Positions 36,477 through 47,751 of a DNA stretch of 60,422 nt are shown one piece after another (position 1 is the stretch's first letter; each line of letters begins with the position of its first letter). The stretch covers positions 1 through 60,422 of the forward strand of contig CAMOXU010000003.1 in assembly GCA_946629525.1 (NCBI GenBank). The letters are read 5' to 3'. The notes beneath the pieces were generated by a model. That model ran no database searches, was not told where the DNA came from, and was given only the letters and a program-made list of their open reading frames with translations. Position numbers and translations under genes: made by a program. Source of the DNA: an uncultured Clostridia bacterium (GTDB lineage: Bacteria > Bacillota > Clostridia > Lachnospirales > Lachnospiraceae).

Positions 36477-36594
36477 TCGCGCGGTATTATGTACAGATAA
36501 TTGCGAAGCTGTTCACGGAAGAAAATTTCGTGCGCGTTTTTCATGTGTACAGTGATCGTCTGAGTGTTATTCAGTAAGAGAGGATAATAGAAAG

Positions 36595-37512
36595 ATGACG
36601 GATGAAGAAAGGCTCGAGCGTTCGATCAATGAGCTTGGGAGAATTACCGGGATCAGGCTGACCGTCGAGCGGGATGACGGGACAGATCTGCGGGAGGCGG
36701 CAGAGAAGCTCAGGCAGATCACGGCGGCCTGGAAAGAAAAGAACAGTGCGTCCGCATATCTTACGGATCTGCTCCAGGGGAAACTGACGGACAGCGAGAT
36801 CTATCAGAGGGCTTCCCGCTTCCACATAGCTGAGAAGACGCCCCGTGTGCTCTATCTGGTAGAGACGGACGGGGAGGCGGAGGCGGACGTTTACGCGGTC
36901 CTCCGGCAGATGTTCCTGACAAGATCCGGAGATATGGCAGCATGGGTCGACCGGAAGAAAATAGTTCTTCTCCTGGCGAAGCGGGCTGAAGGCGGGCGGG
37001 AAGAGTATGAGAATATGGCGAGGACGATCGTCGATATGCTGAATGCGGAGGCGATGGCCCGTGTGCGGGTCGCATTTTCCGGAATGCTCTCAAGCCTTGC
37101 GGAGATCCCGGATGCATACCGCGACTGCGAATTTGCGCTCTCTGTGTGCAGGATCTTCTACAGTGATAAGAGGGTCGTCTCCTATGACAGGCTGGGACTT
37201 GGGAGGCTCCTGTCGGAGGTCCCGGTGGAGACCTGCAGGAAGTTCCTGTCGGAAGTCTACGGCGGCAGGATCCCGGAAGCGTTCGACGACGAGACGATGC
37301 AGACGATCGATATCTTCTTCGGCAACAATCTGAACATTTCCGAGACCGCGAGAAAGCTCTTTATACACCGCAACACGCTGGTATACCGGCTGGAGAAGCT
37401 GAGGCAGTTAACGGGACTTGATATACGGACCTTTGATGACGCGATGACTTTCCGGATCGCGCTGATGGTCACCGGGTATGTCAGGGACAGGGAAGACCAG
37501 GAAAACACATAA
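36595..37512 (+). CDS. PucR/CdaR-type helix-turn-helix regulator
   Basis: A 305-residue regulator. The C-terminal domain NLNISETARKLFIHRNTLVY, followed by RLEKLRQLTGLDI (about 244-276), is the PucR/CdaR helix-turn-helix, which usually responds to a small molecule through the N-terminal part. A GGDEF-like central segment typical of CdaR proteins (about 90-190) is present without catalytic residues. The N-terminal 60 residues are not recognised. It follows the binding-protein-like gene by 118 nt, so the two may be linked functionally. GAGAGGA precedes ATG 36595. Confidence 0.82.
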   Translation: MTDEERLERSINELGRITGIRLTVERDDGTDLREAAEKLRQITAAWKEKNSASAYLTDLLQGKLTDSEIYQRASRFHIAEKTPRVLYLVETDGEAEADVYAVLRQMFLTRSGDMAAWVDRKKIVLLLAKRAEGGREEYENMARTIVDMLNAEAMARVRVAFSGMLSSLAEIPDAYRDCEFALSVCRIFYSDKRVVSYDRLGLGRLLSEVPVETCRKFLSEVYGGRIPEAFDDETMQTIDIFFGNNLNISETARKLFIHRNTLVYRLEKLRQLTGLDIRTFDDAMTFRIALMVTGYVRDREDQENT

Positions 37513-37607
37513 ATTGTCGTGAATGCATAAACAGCACATTAATGTTTATACAATTCGGAAAATTAGACTCTAAAAAATAGAAAAAACAGGAAATTTTAAA
37601 ATATTTA

Positions 37608-37636
37608 TTGACAACTCCGCGCTCTTTTGATAATAT
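37608..37636 (+). promoter_or_regulatory. Strong promoter of the candidate long noncoding RNA
   Basis: A perfect -35 TTGACA (37608-37613), a 17-nt spacer, and -10 TAATAT (37631-37636). Predicted start is near 37643. No ribosome binding site plus open frame follows. Confidence 0.85.
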
Positions 37637-37642
37637 AAGTTC

Positions 37643-38418
37643 ATCAAAAATAACAAGACAACCTATTATAGGTCAGGTGCTCAAAAGGAAGCACAATAGA
37701 AACCAGTAAATTCCGAAAAATCACTCAAGAAGAAAATTCATCCTGAACATTCGATAAGGCTTTGATCAGATCCTTTAAAGAACGATCCGATCGACAGTAA
37801 AGGAAAACCTTTCCGCACAGACCCGGACCAAGGAAAACCTTCACAGAATTGAATTCCAACACGGGAAAACCTTAAGCTGCAGATTAGGAAACCCGAACCG
37901 GAAGTAATAAGACGGATACGATTCAAGTTTTATCGTATCTGAAGTAAATAAGTCTCCTTAGAAAAATGAGTGATATCGGACACACGGAATGAAGACGGAG
38001 GGCGTGCCTATGATGAACACGTTGGAGGAGCCGATCTCATAACTCTCTCAATATGAATAAGGCAGGACACGGCAGTTCCCGACAAGAAAGCCTTTTCCAA
38101 AGAATGAATGGAATAAGACCTGTCATCTCGTAAGATCAGGATATGGAGAAAGTGCAAATCACAGCCGGTCAGCATATTGAGAGTATTGCCGCTTGAAGGA
38201 CACGGAGATTGTAAAGAAAGTTTCCGATGAAACCTGAAAGCATATATAGGAAGGATAAAGTAGATACAGGTCATGAGCCGGGCCGATACGTTACGATTAT
38301 CCGGAATATCGATTTTAATTTTCTAAGTCGCAAGACGAGCCGGGAATGGGTAAACAATATATCTTCTCTTTGATTTATAAAATTTATTATCAGAATAAAT
38401 TTTAAATCAGCATTTTTT
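37643..38418 (+). ncRNA. Candidate long structured noncoding RNA of unknown family
   Basis: About 776 nt between a strong promoter and an intrinsic terminator. It is AT-rich compared with the flanking genes and has no frame with a ribosome binding site. Local hairpins include 37661-37665/37669-37673, 37677-37681/37690-37694, 37914-37922/37932-37940 (9 bp), 38059-38063/38090-38094, 38119-38128/38133-38140, 38220-38224/38229-38233, and 38327-38329/38334-38336 with a GCAA loop. CTCTCAATATG (38045-38055) is perfectly complementary to CATATTGAGAG (38173-38183), closing a multi-branched domain. Four GGAAAACC-like mini-hairpins occur at 37802, 37832, 37864 and 37887. I cannot match it to RNase P, tmRNA, a group II intron, OLE, GOLLD or ROOL from memory; only a covariance search could decide. 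Confidence 0.62.
38372..38418 (+). terminator. AT-rich terminator of the candidate noncoding RNA
   Basis: GATTT (38372-38376) with AAATC (38404-38408), and AAAATTTATT (38379-38388) with AATAAATTTT (38394-38403), give a 15-bp stem. AGCA and T6 (38413-38418) follow. Confidence 0.7.
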
Positions 38419-38526
38419 GACAACTTAATATCAGAGACCTGAAGAATAAAATCACACATATTTCCCGACAGGGCAGTGTGAATACCTTGAAAAAAGGAGA
38501 GTAACTCCATTGAATATTGAACACTG

Positions 38527-38566
38527 AGTGGCCGCCATTGACCAGGAAGCGATGGCGGCCACTTTT
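38527..38566 (+). terminator. Second terminator before the pseudouridine synthase gene
   Basis: AGTGGCCGCCAT (38527-38538) pairs perfectly with ATGGCGGCCACT (38552-38563), and the sequence continues TTT. It is a back-up stop for the noncoding RNA. The 108 nt between the two terminators hold no gene I can support. Confidence 0.8.
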
Positions 38567-38580
38567 GCGTGCTCTGATAT

Positions 38581-38648
38581 GCGATGAAGGGCAGCTTCAC
38601 TTTGCGCGTCTCTGACGAATAAATTCATGGGTACGCGGGATGATGAAT
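38581..38648. repeat. Dispersed intergenic repeat, copy 2
   Basis: GCGATGAAGGGCAGCTTCAC, TTTGCGCG, TCTCTGACGAATAAATTCAT, GGGTACGCG and GATGATGAA align block by block with 17701-17769. Both copies lie downstream of a terminator and upstream of a new transcription unit. Confidence 0.6.
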
Positions 38649-38709
38649 AAAAAGCTGTTGCGAATGCAGATGTTTTGACGGAAACTGAATAAGTAAGGAG
38701 ATCTTCCGC

Positions 38710-39435
38710 ATGAGCAGGCGAAGGGCTGATCAGCGGGAAGATGCAGTGAGAAGAGAGAGACAAGTGCAATCGGAAGTCGGAGCATGGACAGAAGATGACG
38801 GAGCGGGGAATATGAGAATTTTATATGAAGACAGGAGTCTTATTGCGGTGTACAAGGAACCGGGACTCGCTGTCCAGACAAAAAAGGTGACGGAGAAGGA
38901 TCTCGAGAGCATCCTGCTTGCATATCTTGCAGGGGAGAAGGGGGATGGCAGGAGGCCGGAGCTTTTTGTCGTCCACCGGATCGATCAGCCGGTCGACGGC
39001 ATCGTGCTCTTTGCAAAGAATAAGAAGGCAGCCGCCGATCTCACACGGCAGCTGACGGACGGGCGCATGAAGAAGATCTACCGGGCCGAAACAGCAGGGA
39101 CGATCCCGTCTGATGCCGGAAGCCTTGAGGACTATCTGGTAAAAGACGGAAGGAACAACAGGAGCTTTGTCACAATGGATCCGAAATCCAATCCTGCGGC
39201 AAAGATCGCAAAGCTTTCTTACAGGAAGATCGGAGAGAGGACGCTTGAGATCGAACTGTTCACGGGGCGCCATCACCAGATCCGGGTGCAGCTCGCACAC
39301 GCCGGCATGCCGATCGTGGGAGACAGGAAGTATGGCGGTCCGCCTGCGGACAGACTGATGCTTACCGCGGCCCGTCTTCAATTCATTCATCCCGACAGCA
39401 GGAAAAAAATGGAAATTGCAATAGATAATAGCTAA
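38710..39435 (+). CDS. RluA-family pseudouridine synthase
   Basis: A 241-residue RNA-modifying enzyme. The catalytic motif HRIDQPVDGIVLFAKNKKAA (about 92-111) carries the essential Asp of the RluA group, although the usual T-S-G after it is changed to V-D-G. TGRHHQIRVQLAHAGMPIVGD (about 194-214) is the second family motif. There is no S4 RNA-binding domain, so it is a short RluA type; the target uridine is unknown. ATG 38710 has AAGGAG nine nucleotides upstream. An internal ATG at 38812 nearer the conserved core is an alternative. Confidence 0.85.
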   Translation: MSRRRADQREDAVRRERQVQSEVGAWTEDDGAGNMRILYEDRSLIAVYKEPGLAVQTKKVTEKDLESILLAYLAGEKGDGRRPELFVVHRIDQPVDGIVLFAKNKKAAADLTRQLTDGRMKKIYRAETAGTIPSDAGSLEDYLVKDGRNNRSFVTMDPKSNPAAKIAKLSYRKIGERTLEIELFTGRHHQIRVQLAHAGMPIVGDRKYGGPPADRLMLTAARLQFIHPDSRKKMEIAIDNS

Positions 39436-39580
39436 AGCGTAATGGATATTATTACTTTATTGTGATAAGATGTTATGACAATATATACATTACAAGGCGG
39501 CAGTGATTTCAATTAATTGGCTAATTTGCTTTAAATTAATTTCATAGTCGGCTGAAATATTGCGGAAGGTGGTGATGAAT

Positions 39581-39889
39581 GTGATTGAAGACAGCATTAA
39601 GGCTGTCCGGGAGGCGGAGGCAAAGGCAGATCAGCTGATTGCGGACGCAAAACGGCAGGCTGATGAGATCGTTGCGAAAGCGAAGGCGGATGCCGAACAG
39701 CTGAAAGCAGACGCGGCGAAGGAAGACAGCGCTCTCTTTGCGGAAGCGATGGAGAAGGCGAAAGAGGCCGGGGAGAAAGCGCTGGCAGCCGGGGAAGAAC
39801 TCTCGGCAAAGAAAGTGGAAGAGCTCCTTAAGGAGGCTGCTCCGAAGGCAGGATCCGCAGTCGATGCAGTGATCAGCGGACTCTTCTGA
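39581..39889 (+). CDS. V-type ATPase peripheral stalk subunit (H/G type)
   Basis: A 102-residue, almost entirely helical, Ala/Lys/Glu-rich coiled-coil protein. Its position at the head of the V-ATPase operon and its composition match the archaeal-type subunit H (the G/NtpF equivalent), which pairs with subunit E to form the peripheral stator stalks. GTG 39581 is chosen because AAGGTGGTGA (39566-39575) is a near-perfect ribosome binding site five nucleotides upstream; ATG 39575 overlaps it. The 145-nt upstream gap is very AT-rich and probably holds the operon promoter, but I cannot fix its hexamers. Confidence 0.82.
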   Translation: MIEDSIKAVREAEAKADQLIADAKRQADEIVAKAKADAEQLKADAAKEDSALFAEAMEKAKEAGEKALAAGEELSAKKVEELLKEAAPKAGSAVDAVISGLF

Positions 39890-39954
39890 TATTTACGCCG
39901 AATCTCCGCCGGAAGCGGCGGGGCTGATAAAAAGTAAGAAAGGCGGTATGTTGC

Positions 39955-42460
<2,506 letters not shown>

Positions 42461-42482
42461 TTGAAGTCCAGGGGGAAAAACT

Positions 42483-43076
42483 ATGGCAGGAATAGATAAT
42501 ATTACCGGCCGGATCCTTAAGGACGCACAGGCGGAGGCGGACGGCATCCTCGCGAAGGCGAATGCGAAAGCCGAAAAGATCCTCCGGAAGGCGCAGGCGG
42601 AGGCGGCAGAGATATCGAAGGCTGCTGCTTCGAAGAGAGAGCGGGAGGTGAAGACCTACGAAGCCCGCATTGCGTCTTCGTGTGATATCGCCGGAAAGAA
42701 GGCGGTCCTTGCGGCCAGACAGGATCTCATCGAGAAGGTGACTGAGCAGGCCTATAATAAGTTAAATGAACAGGATACCGCGTCCTACTTCGATCTCATG
42801 CGGAATATCCTGGAAAAGTCCGTCAGACCGGAGAGCGGGGTGATCTCCTTCTCCGAAAAGGATCTTGCTAGAATGCCGGAATCCTTCCGGACGGAAGCCG
42901 GGAAGATCGCTTCCCGGGCAGGAGGCAGTCTTTCCTTTGACAGTACACCTGCACCGATCGAGAGCGGATTTATTCTCTCTTACGGGGGAATCGAGGAGAA
43001 TTGTTCTCTGAGATCCATATTTACAGCAAATAAAGATCAGATACAGGACACGGCTATGAAGGTCCTGTTTTCCTAA
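42483..43076 (+). CDS. V-type ATPase subunit E
   Basis: A 197-residue peripheral stalk subunit. The first 90 residues are a charged coiled coil (LKDAQAEADGILAKANAKAE, then EKILRKAQAEA). The C-terminal half is a compact domain with the typical RPESGVISFSEKD and YGGIEENCSLRSIF segments that bind the A/B head. It would dimerise with the small helical subunit at the operon start. It follows subunit K by 22 nt, with GGGGG upstream of ATG 42483. Confidence 0.9.
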   Translation: MAGIDNITGRILKDAQAEADGILAKANAKAEKILRKAQAEAAEISKAAASKREREVKTYEARIASSCDIAGKKAVLAARQDLIEKVTEQAYNKLNEQDTASYFDLMRNILEKSVRPESGVISFSEKDLARMPESFRTEAGKIASRAGGSLSFDSTPAPIESGFILSYGGIEENCSLRSIFTANKDQIQDTAMKVLFS

Positions 43077-43086
43077 GGAGCGTTAG

Positions 43087-44061
43087 ATGGCATCAGATTG
43101 GGATTTTACCTATGCGGTAGCAAGAATAAGAGTTCTTGAAACACATCTCCTGTCCGACGCCGACGTTGGCGCAATGGTCGCGGCAAAAGATGAAGACGCA
43201 GTCCTTACTTATCTGCGGGATAAGGGATGGGGAGATGCGTCCGGTACGAAAGGTGCCGAGGAGATCCTTAAGATCGAGGAGGAAAAGACCTGGGATACGA
43301 TGAGGGAACTCAGAGTGGACAACAGCGTCTTCGATGTCCTCTCCCTTCCGAAGATCTACCATAATCTGAAAGCGGCGATCAAGGAAGTGTGTACGTCCTA
43401 CTCCAATGAAAGGGCGTTCTATGCCGATGAACGGTACGGGCGCGATCAGATGGTACGGATCGTACAGGACAGGGATTTTTCAGCGCTTCCCGAAGCCATG
43501 CGCGACGCGGCGGCGGAAGCTCTGGAGACCATGCTGCATACCCGCGACGGTCAGCTTTGCGATATTCTGGTCGACCGTGCATGCCTTGACGCGATCGAGG
43601 CGGCCGGACAAAAGTCAGATGCGAAGGTGATCCGCGCGTATGCCGAGTCATTTGTTGCAGTCACGAATATTAAGATCGCGGTGCGCGCGGCGAAAACGGG
43701 AAAGTCTCCGGACTTCCTTCAGAAAGCCCTGGCTCCCTGCAAAGCCTTCGATGTAAGGCTCCTTGCGCAGGCTGCGTTCGCCGGCGAGGATGCGCTCATG
43801 GAATACCTGAACCAGTCGGGGTATTCCGAGGCAGCGGAGGCACTGGAACAATCGCCGTCAGCGTTCGAGCGCTGGTGCGACAACGCGCAGATCCGCGCGA
43901 TCAAACCTCAGAAGTACGAGGTCTGCTCGGTCGGTCCGCTCGTCGCCTATGTGCTGGCGCGCCAGAATGAGATCAAGACGGCGCGGATCATCCTCTCCGG
44001 AAAGGCAAATTCGCTTTCCGAGGATGCGATCCGGGAAAGAACGAGGGAAATGTATGTCTAA
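43087..44061 (+). CDS. V-type ATPase subunit C
   Basis: A 324-residue soluble protein of the V-type C/AC39 family, which docks the central shaft on the rotor ring. The start WDFTYAVARIRVLETHLLSD is typical. The inner repeat DNSVFDVLSLPKIYHNLKAA and the end AYVLARQNEIKTARIILSGK are family blocks. AAGGAG is close before ATG 43087, 11 nt after subunit E. Its 3' end overlaps the subunit F gene by eight nucleotides, suggesting coupled translation. Confidence 0.92.
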   Translation: MASDWDFTYAVARIRVLETHLLSDADVGAMVAAKDEDAVLTYLRDKGWGDASGTKGAEEILKIEEEKTWDTMRELRVDNSVFDVLSLPKIYHNLKAAIKEVCTSYSNERAFYADERYGRDQMVRIVQDRDFSALPEAMRDAAAEALETMLHTRDGQLCDILVDRACLDAIEAAGQKSDAKVIRAYAESFVAVTNIKIAVRAAKTGKSPDFLQKALAPCKAFDVRLLAQAAFAGEDALMEYLNQSGYSEAAEALEQSPSAFERWCDNAQIRAIKPQKYEVCSVGPLVAYVLARQNEIKTARIILSGKANSLSEDAIRERTREMYV

Positions 44062-44374
44062 GATAGCAGTCATGGGTGATTATGACAGTATCTATGGATT
44101 TGCCGCTCTCGGTCTGGATATTTTTCCTGTGACAGACAAAGAGGAAGGCGGAACCCTTCTTCACAGACTCGTGGGCAGCAATTATGAGGTCATTTATATG
44201 ACCGAGCAGCTGGGAGAAGCGCTCTCGGCTGACAGAGAAGAATATGCCGAACAGGTCCTGCCGGCGATCATTCTGATCCCCGGGGTATTCGGAAATACCG
44301 GAGAGGGAATTCAGAAGGTCAAGGATTCCGTCGAGCAGGCTGTCGGCTCCGATATTCTGTTCGGGGATATGTAA
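44054..44374 (+). CDS. V-type ATPase subunit F
   Basis: A 106-residue central-shaft subunit, starting MSKIAVMGDYDSIYGFAALG with the usual Rossmann-like core and ending in GVFGNTGEGIQKVKDSVEQA. It joins subunit D in the rotating shaft. ATG 44054 overlaps the subunit C stop. Downstream, 226 nt of tandem Shine-Dalgarno/hairpin modules separate it from subunit A. Confidence 0.92.
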   Translation: MSKIAVMGDYDSIYGFAALGLDIFPVTDKEEGGTLLHRLVGSNYEVIYMTEQLGEALSADREEYAEQVLPAIILIPGVFGNTGEGIQKVKDSVEQAVGSDILFGDM

Positions 44375-44397
44375 GAGCCGGAACAGAAAGTTTTGTT

Positions 44398-44594
44398 GAG
44401 AGGAGATATGTTCTGCCCGCGAAAGCCGCAAGGCGTGAGCGGCTGCAGAACAGTCATCCGAACCTCTAAATCACATGACACTTTAATCTTTGAGAGGAGA
44501 CATGGCTCTGCCCGCGAAAGCCGTAAGGCGTGAGCGGCTGCAGAACAGTCATCCGAACCTCTAAATTACATGACACTTAATCTTTGAGAGGAGA
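44398..44594 (+). repeat. Two tandem Shine-Dalgarno/hairpin modules before atpA
   Basis: Two near-identical 94-nt units (44398-44491 and 44492-44585), then the working ribosome binding site GAGAGGAGA (44586-44594). Each unit starts with GAGAGGAGA. Next comes a hairpin, in unit 1 TGTTCTGC (44409-44416) with GCAGAACA (44445-44452) and inner AGCCGC/GCGGCT. The tail is ACAGTCATCCGAACCTCT. CCTCT of the tail can pair with AGAGG of the next site, which could hide it. Unit 2 has a C-to-T change in the inner stem that keeps a G-U pair. Confidence 0.88.
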
Positions 44595-44600
44595 TGCAAA

Positions 44601-46370
44601 TTGAGCCAAGGCACGATTAAAAAAGTAGCCGGACCGCTTGTAATTGCGGAAGGCATGCGTGACGCGAACATGTTCGACGTTGTCCGTGTCAGTGAAAATC
44701 GCCTGATCGGTGAGATCATCGAGATGCATGGTGACCAGGCATCGATTCAGGTTTATGAGGAGACTTCCGGCCTCGGACCGGGCGAGCCCGTCTATTCGAC
44801 GGAGATGCCGCTCTCGGTAGAACTCGGACCGGGACTCATCAGTTCCATCTATGACGGAATTCAGCGTCCGCTGAACAAGATCATGGAGAAGACGGGTACG
44901 AATAACCTGTCCCGCGGCGTTGAAGTCGACGCGCTGGACCGGTCTCTTAAGTGGGACTTTGTCCCGACATGCAAGGTCGGAGACAAGCTGATCAACGGCG
45001 ACGTTATCGGAACGGTCAGAGAGACTGCGGTCGTCACACAGAAGATCATGGTCCCCTACGGGATCAGCGGCACTGTGAAGGAGATCAAAGAGGGCTCCTT
45101 CTCGGTGGATGAGACGGTCTGCGTTCTTGCCACGGAGAATGGGGACAAGGAACTTTCGATGATGCAGAAGTGGCCGGTCCGCCGCGGACGTCCTTATAAG
45201 GAAAAAGTTCCGCCGGTCAAGCCGCTCATCACGGGACAGCGCGTCATCGACGCGTTCTTCCCGATCGCAAAGGGCGGTGTCGCGGCGATCCCGGGACCGT
45301 TCGGATCCGGCAAAACGGTCACACAGCACCAGCTTGCAAAGTGGGCGGAAGCGGATATCGTCGTCTATATCGGCTGCGGTGAGCGCGGAAATGAGATGAC
45401 GGACGTTCTGAACGAGTTCCCCGAGCTGGTCGACCCGCGCACGGGCGAGTCCCTGATGCAGAGAACAGTCCTGATCGCGAATACATCCGATATGCCGGTC
45501 GCGGCCCGCGAGGCTTCGATCTATACAGGAATCACGATGGCGGAATATTTCCGTGATATGGGCTATTCCGTTGCTCTTATGGCGGACTCCACATCCCGCT
45601 GGGCGGAGGCCCTTCGAGAGATGTCCGGACGTCTTGAGGAAATGCCGGGTGAAGAAGGTTATCCCGCATACCTTGCATCCCGCCTTGCCCAGTTCTACGA
45701 GCGGGCCGGTCATGTCATCGCACTCGGAAGCGAAGGCCGTGAGGGTCAGCTGTCCGCGATCGGTGCGGTCTCACCGCCCGGCGGCGATATTTCCGAGCCG
45801 GTCTCCCAGGCGACGCTCCGTATCGTCAAGGTATTCTGGGGACTTGACGCGGATCTTGCCCATCAGAGACATTTCCCGGCGATCAACTGGCTGACATCCT
45901 ACAGTCTGTATCTGGACAGCATGGCTCCGTGGTTCAATGAAAATGTCGCTCCGGACTGGATGAGCACCCGCCAGAAGCTGATGACGCTCCTTCAGGAGGA
46001 GGATAATCTGAACGAGATCGTCAAGATGGTCGGTATGGATGCCCTTTCACCGGTCGACCGCCTCAAGATGGAAGCTGCAAGATCCATCCGCGAGGACTTC
46101 CTGCATCAGAACTCTTTCGATGAGATCGATACCTACACATCTCTCGGAAAGCAGTATAATATGATGAAGCTTGTCTACGCGTTCTATGAGCAGGGCCTCA
46201 AGGCACTGGATGCCGGCGCGAAGATCAATGATCTCGTCAAGATGGAGGTCCGCGAGAGGATCGGGCGTTACAAGTATACCCGTGAACAGGATATCGCAGC
46301 AGAATACGAGAAGATCCTCGGAGAGCTCGCTGCAGAGATCTCCGGTCTCATCAATAAGGAGGGCCGGTAA
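44601..46370 (+). CDS. V-type ATPase catalytic subunit A
   Basis: A 589-residue catalytic subunit. The P-loop is GPFGSGKT (232-239). The family-specific bulge domain (about 110-200) distinguishes it from F-type beta. [20 protein letters not shown] and [19 protein letters not shown] are typical. Translation probably begins at TTG 44601, six nucleotides after AGAGGAGA. An ATG at 44594 overlaps that site and opens only an eight-codon frame. Three copies form the head with three of subunit B. Confidence 0.95.
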   Translation: MSQGTIKKVAGPLVIAEGMRDANMFDVVRVSENRLIGEIIEMHGDQASIQVYEETSGLGPGEPVYSTEMPLSVELGPGLISSIYDGIQRPLNKIMEKTGTNNLSRGVEVDALDRSLKWDFVPTCKVGDKLINGDVIGTVRETAVVTQKIMVPYGISGTVKEIKEGSFSVDETVCVLATENGDKELSMMQKWPVRRGRPYKEKVPPVKPLITGQRVIDAFFPIAKGGVAAIPGPFGSGKTVTQHQLAKWAEADIVVYIGCGERGNEMTDVLNEFPELVDPRTGESLMQRTVLIANTSDMPVAAREASIYTGITMAEYFRDMGYSVALMADSTSRWAEALREMSGRLEEMPGEEGYPAYLASRLAQFYERAGHVIALGSEGREGQLSAIGAVSPPGGDISEPVSQATLRIVKVFWGLDADLAHQRHFPAINWLTSYSLYLDSMAPWFNENVAPDWMSTRQKLMTLLQEEDNLNEIVKMVGMDALSPVDRLKMEAARSIREDFLHQNSFDEIDTYTSLGKQYNMMKLVYAFYEQGLKALDAGAKINDLVKMEVRERIGRYKYTREQDIAAEYEKILGELAAEISGLINKEGR

Positions 46371-47744
46371 ATGCCAAAAGAATACCGCACGATACAGGAG
46401 GTCGCCGGACCGCTGATGCTCGTTAAGAGCGTCGAAAATGTAAAATACGATGAGCTCGGTGAGATCGAGCTCGCAAACGGCGAGACCCGCCGCTGCAAGG
46501 TACTGGAAATCAACGGAAATGATGCCCTCGTACAGCTCTTCGAGGCTTCGACAGGCATCAATCTTTCGAACAGCAAGGTGCGTTTCCTCGGCCGTTCCAT
46601 GGAGCTCGGCGTATCGGAGGACATGCTGGGCCGCGTTTTTGACGGTCTGGGACGTACGATCGATGACGGTCCGGAGATCCTTCCGGAGGAGAGACGCGAT
46701 ATCAACGGCCTGCCGATGAACCCGGCAGCCCGCGAGTATCCGTCCGAGTTCATTCAGACCGGTGTCTCCGCCATCGACGGACTGAATACGCTGGTCCGCG
46801 GACAGAAGCTTCCGATCTTCTCCGCTTCCGGTCTTCCGCACGCCAATCTCGCAGCGCAGATCGCGAGACAGGCGAAGGTCGTCGGGACGGATGATCCGTT
46901 CGCTGTTGTCTTCGCGGCAATGGGTATCACATTCGAGGAAGCGAACTTCTTTATCCAGTCCTTCCGCGAGACGGGTGCCATCGACCGTACAGTCCTCTTC
47001 ATCAATCTTGCCAATGACCCGGCTGTCGAGCGAATTTCGACACCGCGTATGGCGCTGACGGCTGCCGAGTTCCTTGCATTTGAAAAAGATATGCACGTGC
47101 TCGTCATCCTGACAGACATCACGAACTATGCGGATGCGCTCCGCGAAGTCTCCGCAGCCCGCAAGGAAGTCCCGGGACGCCGCGGATATCCCGGATACAT
47201 GTACACCGACCTCGCTCAGATGTATGAAAGAGCAGGACGCCAGAGAGGCAAGAAGGGATCGATCACGATGATCCCGATCCTGTCCATGCCGGAAGACGAT
47301 ATCACACATCCGATCCCCGACCTTACGGGCTACATCACAGAGGGACAGATCATTCTCGGACGTGAGCTCTACAGAAAGGGAATCACACCGCCGATCAACG
47401 TTCTTCCGTCGCTCAGCCGTCTGAAGGACAAGGGTATCGGCAAGGGCAAGACGAGAGAGGATCACGCAGCCACGATGAACCAGCTCTTCGCCGCGTATTC
47501 CCGCGGCAAGGACGCGAAGGAGCTCATGGTGATTCTGGGCGAAGCCGCTCTGTCCGATATCGACCTTCTGTATGCGAAATTTGCCGATGAGTTCGAGGCA
47601 AAATACATTTCGCAGGGCTTTAACACCGACCGTACGATCCAGGAAACACTGGATATCGGCTGGGATCTGCTCCGCCTCCTTCCGAGATCAGAGCTGAAGC
47701 GAATTAGTGACGCGATGCTTGACAAGTATTATGATAAAAAGTAA
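46371..47744 (+). CDS. V-type ATPase subunit B
   Basis: A 457-residue non-catalytic head subunit. It lacks a Walker A lysine motif; the equivalent loop reads [40 protein letters not shown] and [20 protein letters not shown] are conserved. Its ATG follows the TAA of subunit A with no gap, so the two are coupled, in keeping with equal stoichiometry. Next comes the three-module repeat region. Confidence 0.95.
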   Translation: MPKEYRTIQEVAGPLMLVKSVENVKYDELGEIELANGETRRCKVLEINGNDALVQLFEASTGINLSNSKVRFLGRSMELGVSEDMLGRVFDGLGRTIDDGPEILPEERRDINGLPMNPAAREYPSEFIQTGVSAIDGLNTLVRGQKLPIFSASGLPHANLAAQIARQAKVVGTDDPFAVVFAAMGITFEEANFFIQSFRETGAIDRTVLFINLANDPAVERISTPRMALTAAEFLAFEKDMHVLVILTDITNYADALREVSAARKEVPGRRGYPGYMYTDLAQMYERAGRQRGKKGSITMIPILSMPEDDITHPIPDLTGYITEGQIILGRELYRKGITPPINVLPSLSRLKDKGIGKGKTREDHAATMNQLFAAYSRGKDAKELMVILGEAALSDIDLLYAKFADEFEAKYISQGFNTDRTIQETLDIGWDLLRLLPRSELKRISDAMLDKYYDKK

Positions 47745-47751
47745 GATTTGC

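Noticed and set aside
37643..38418. Group II intron, RNase P RNA or tmRNA
   Set aside because: I see no domain V-like catalytic hairpin with flanking GTGYG and AY ends, no RNase P universal core such as GAGGAAAGTC, and no tag-peptide frame with a CCA-type end. A computed search is still needed.
38008..38600. Small minus-strand frames (88 and 109 codons) in the gene-free region
   Set aside because: They have no ribosome binding sites, no recognisable protein features, and cross the terminator hairpins.
44493..44570. Leader peptide in the atpA modules (ATG GCT CTG..., 20 codons)
   Set aside because: The two copies differ by an insertion before the hairpin, so the reading frame is not kept between them, while the hairpin pairing is. 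RNA structure explains the conservation better.
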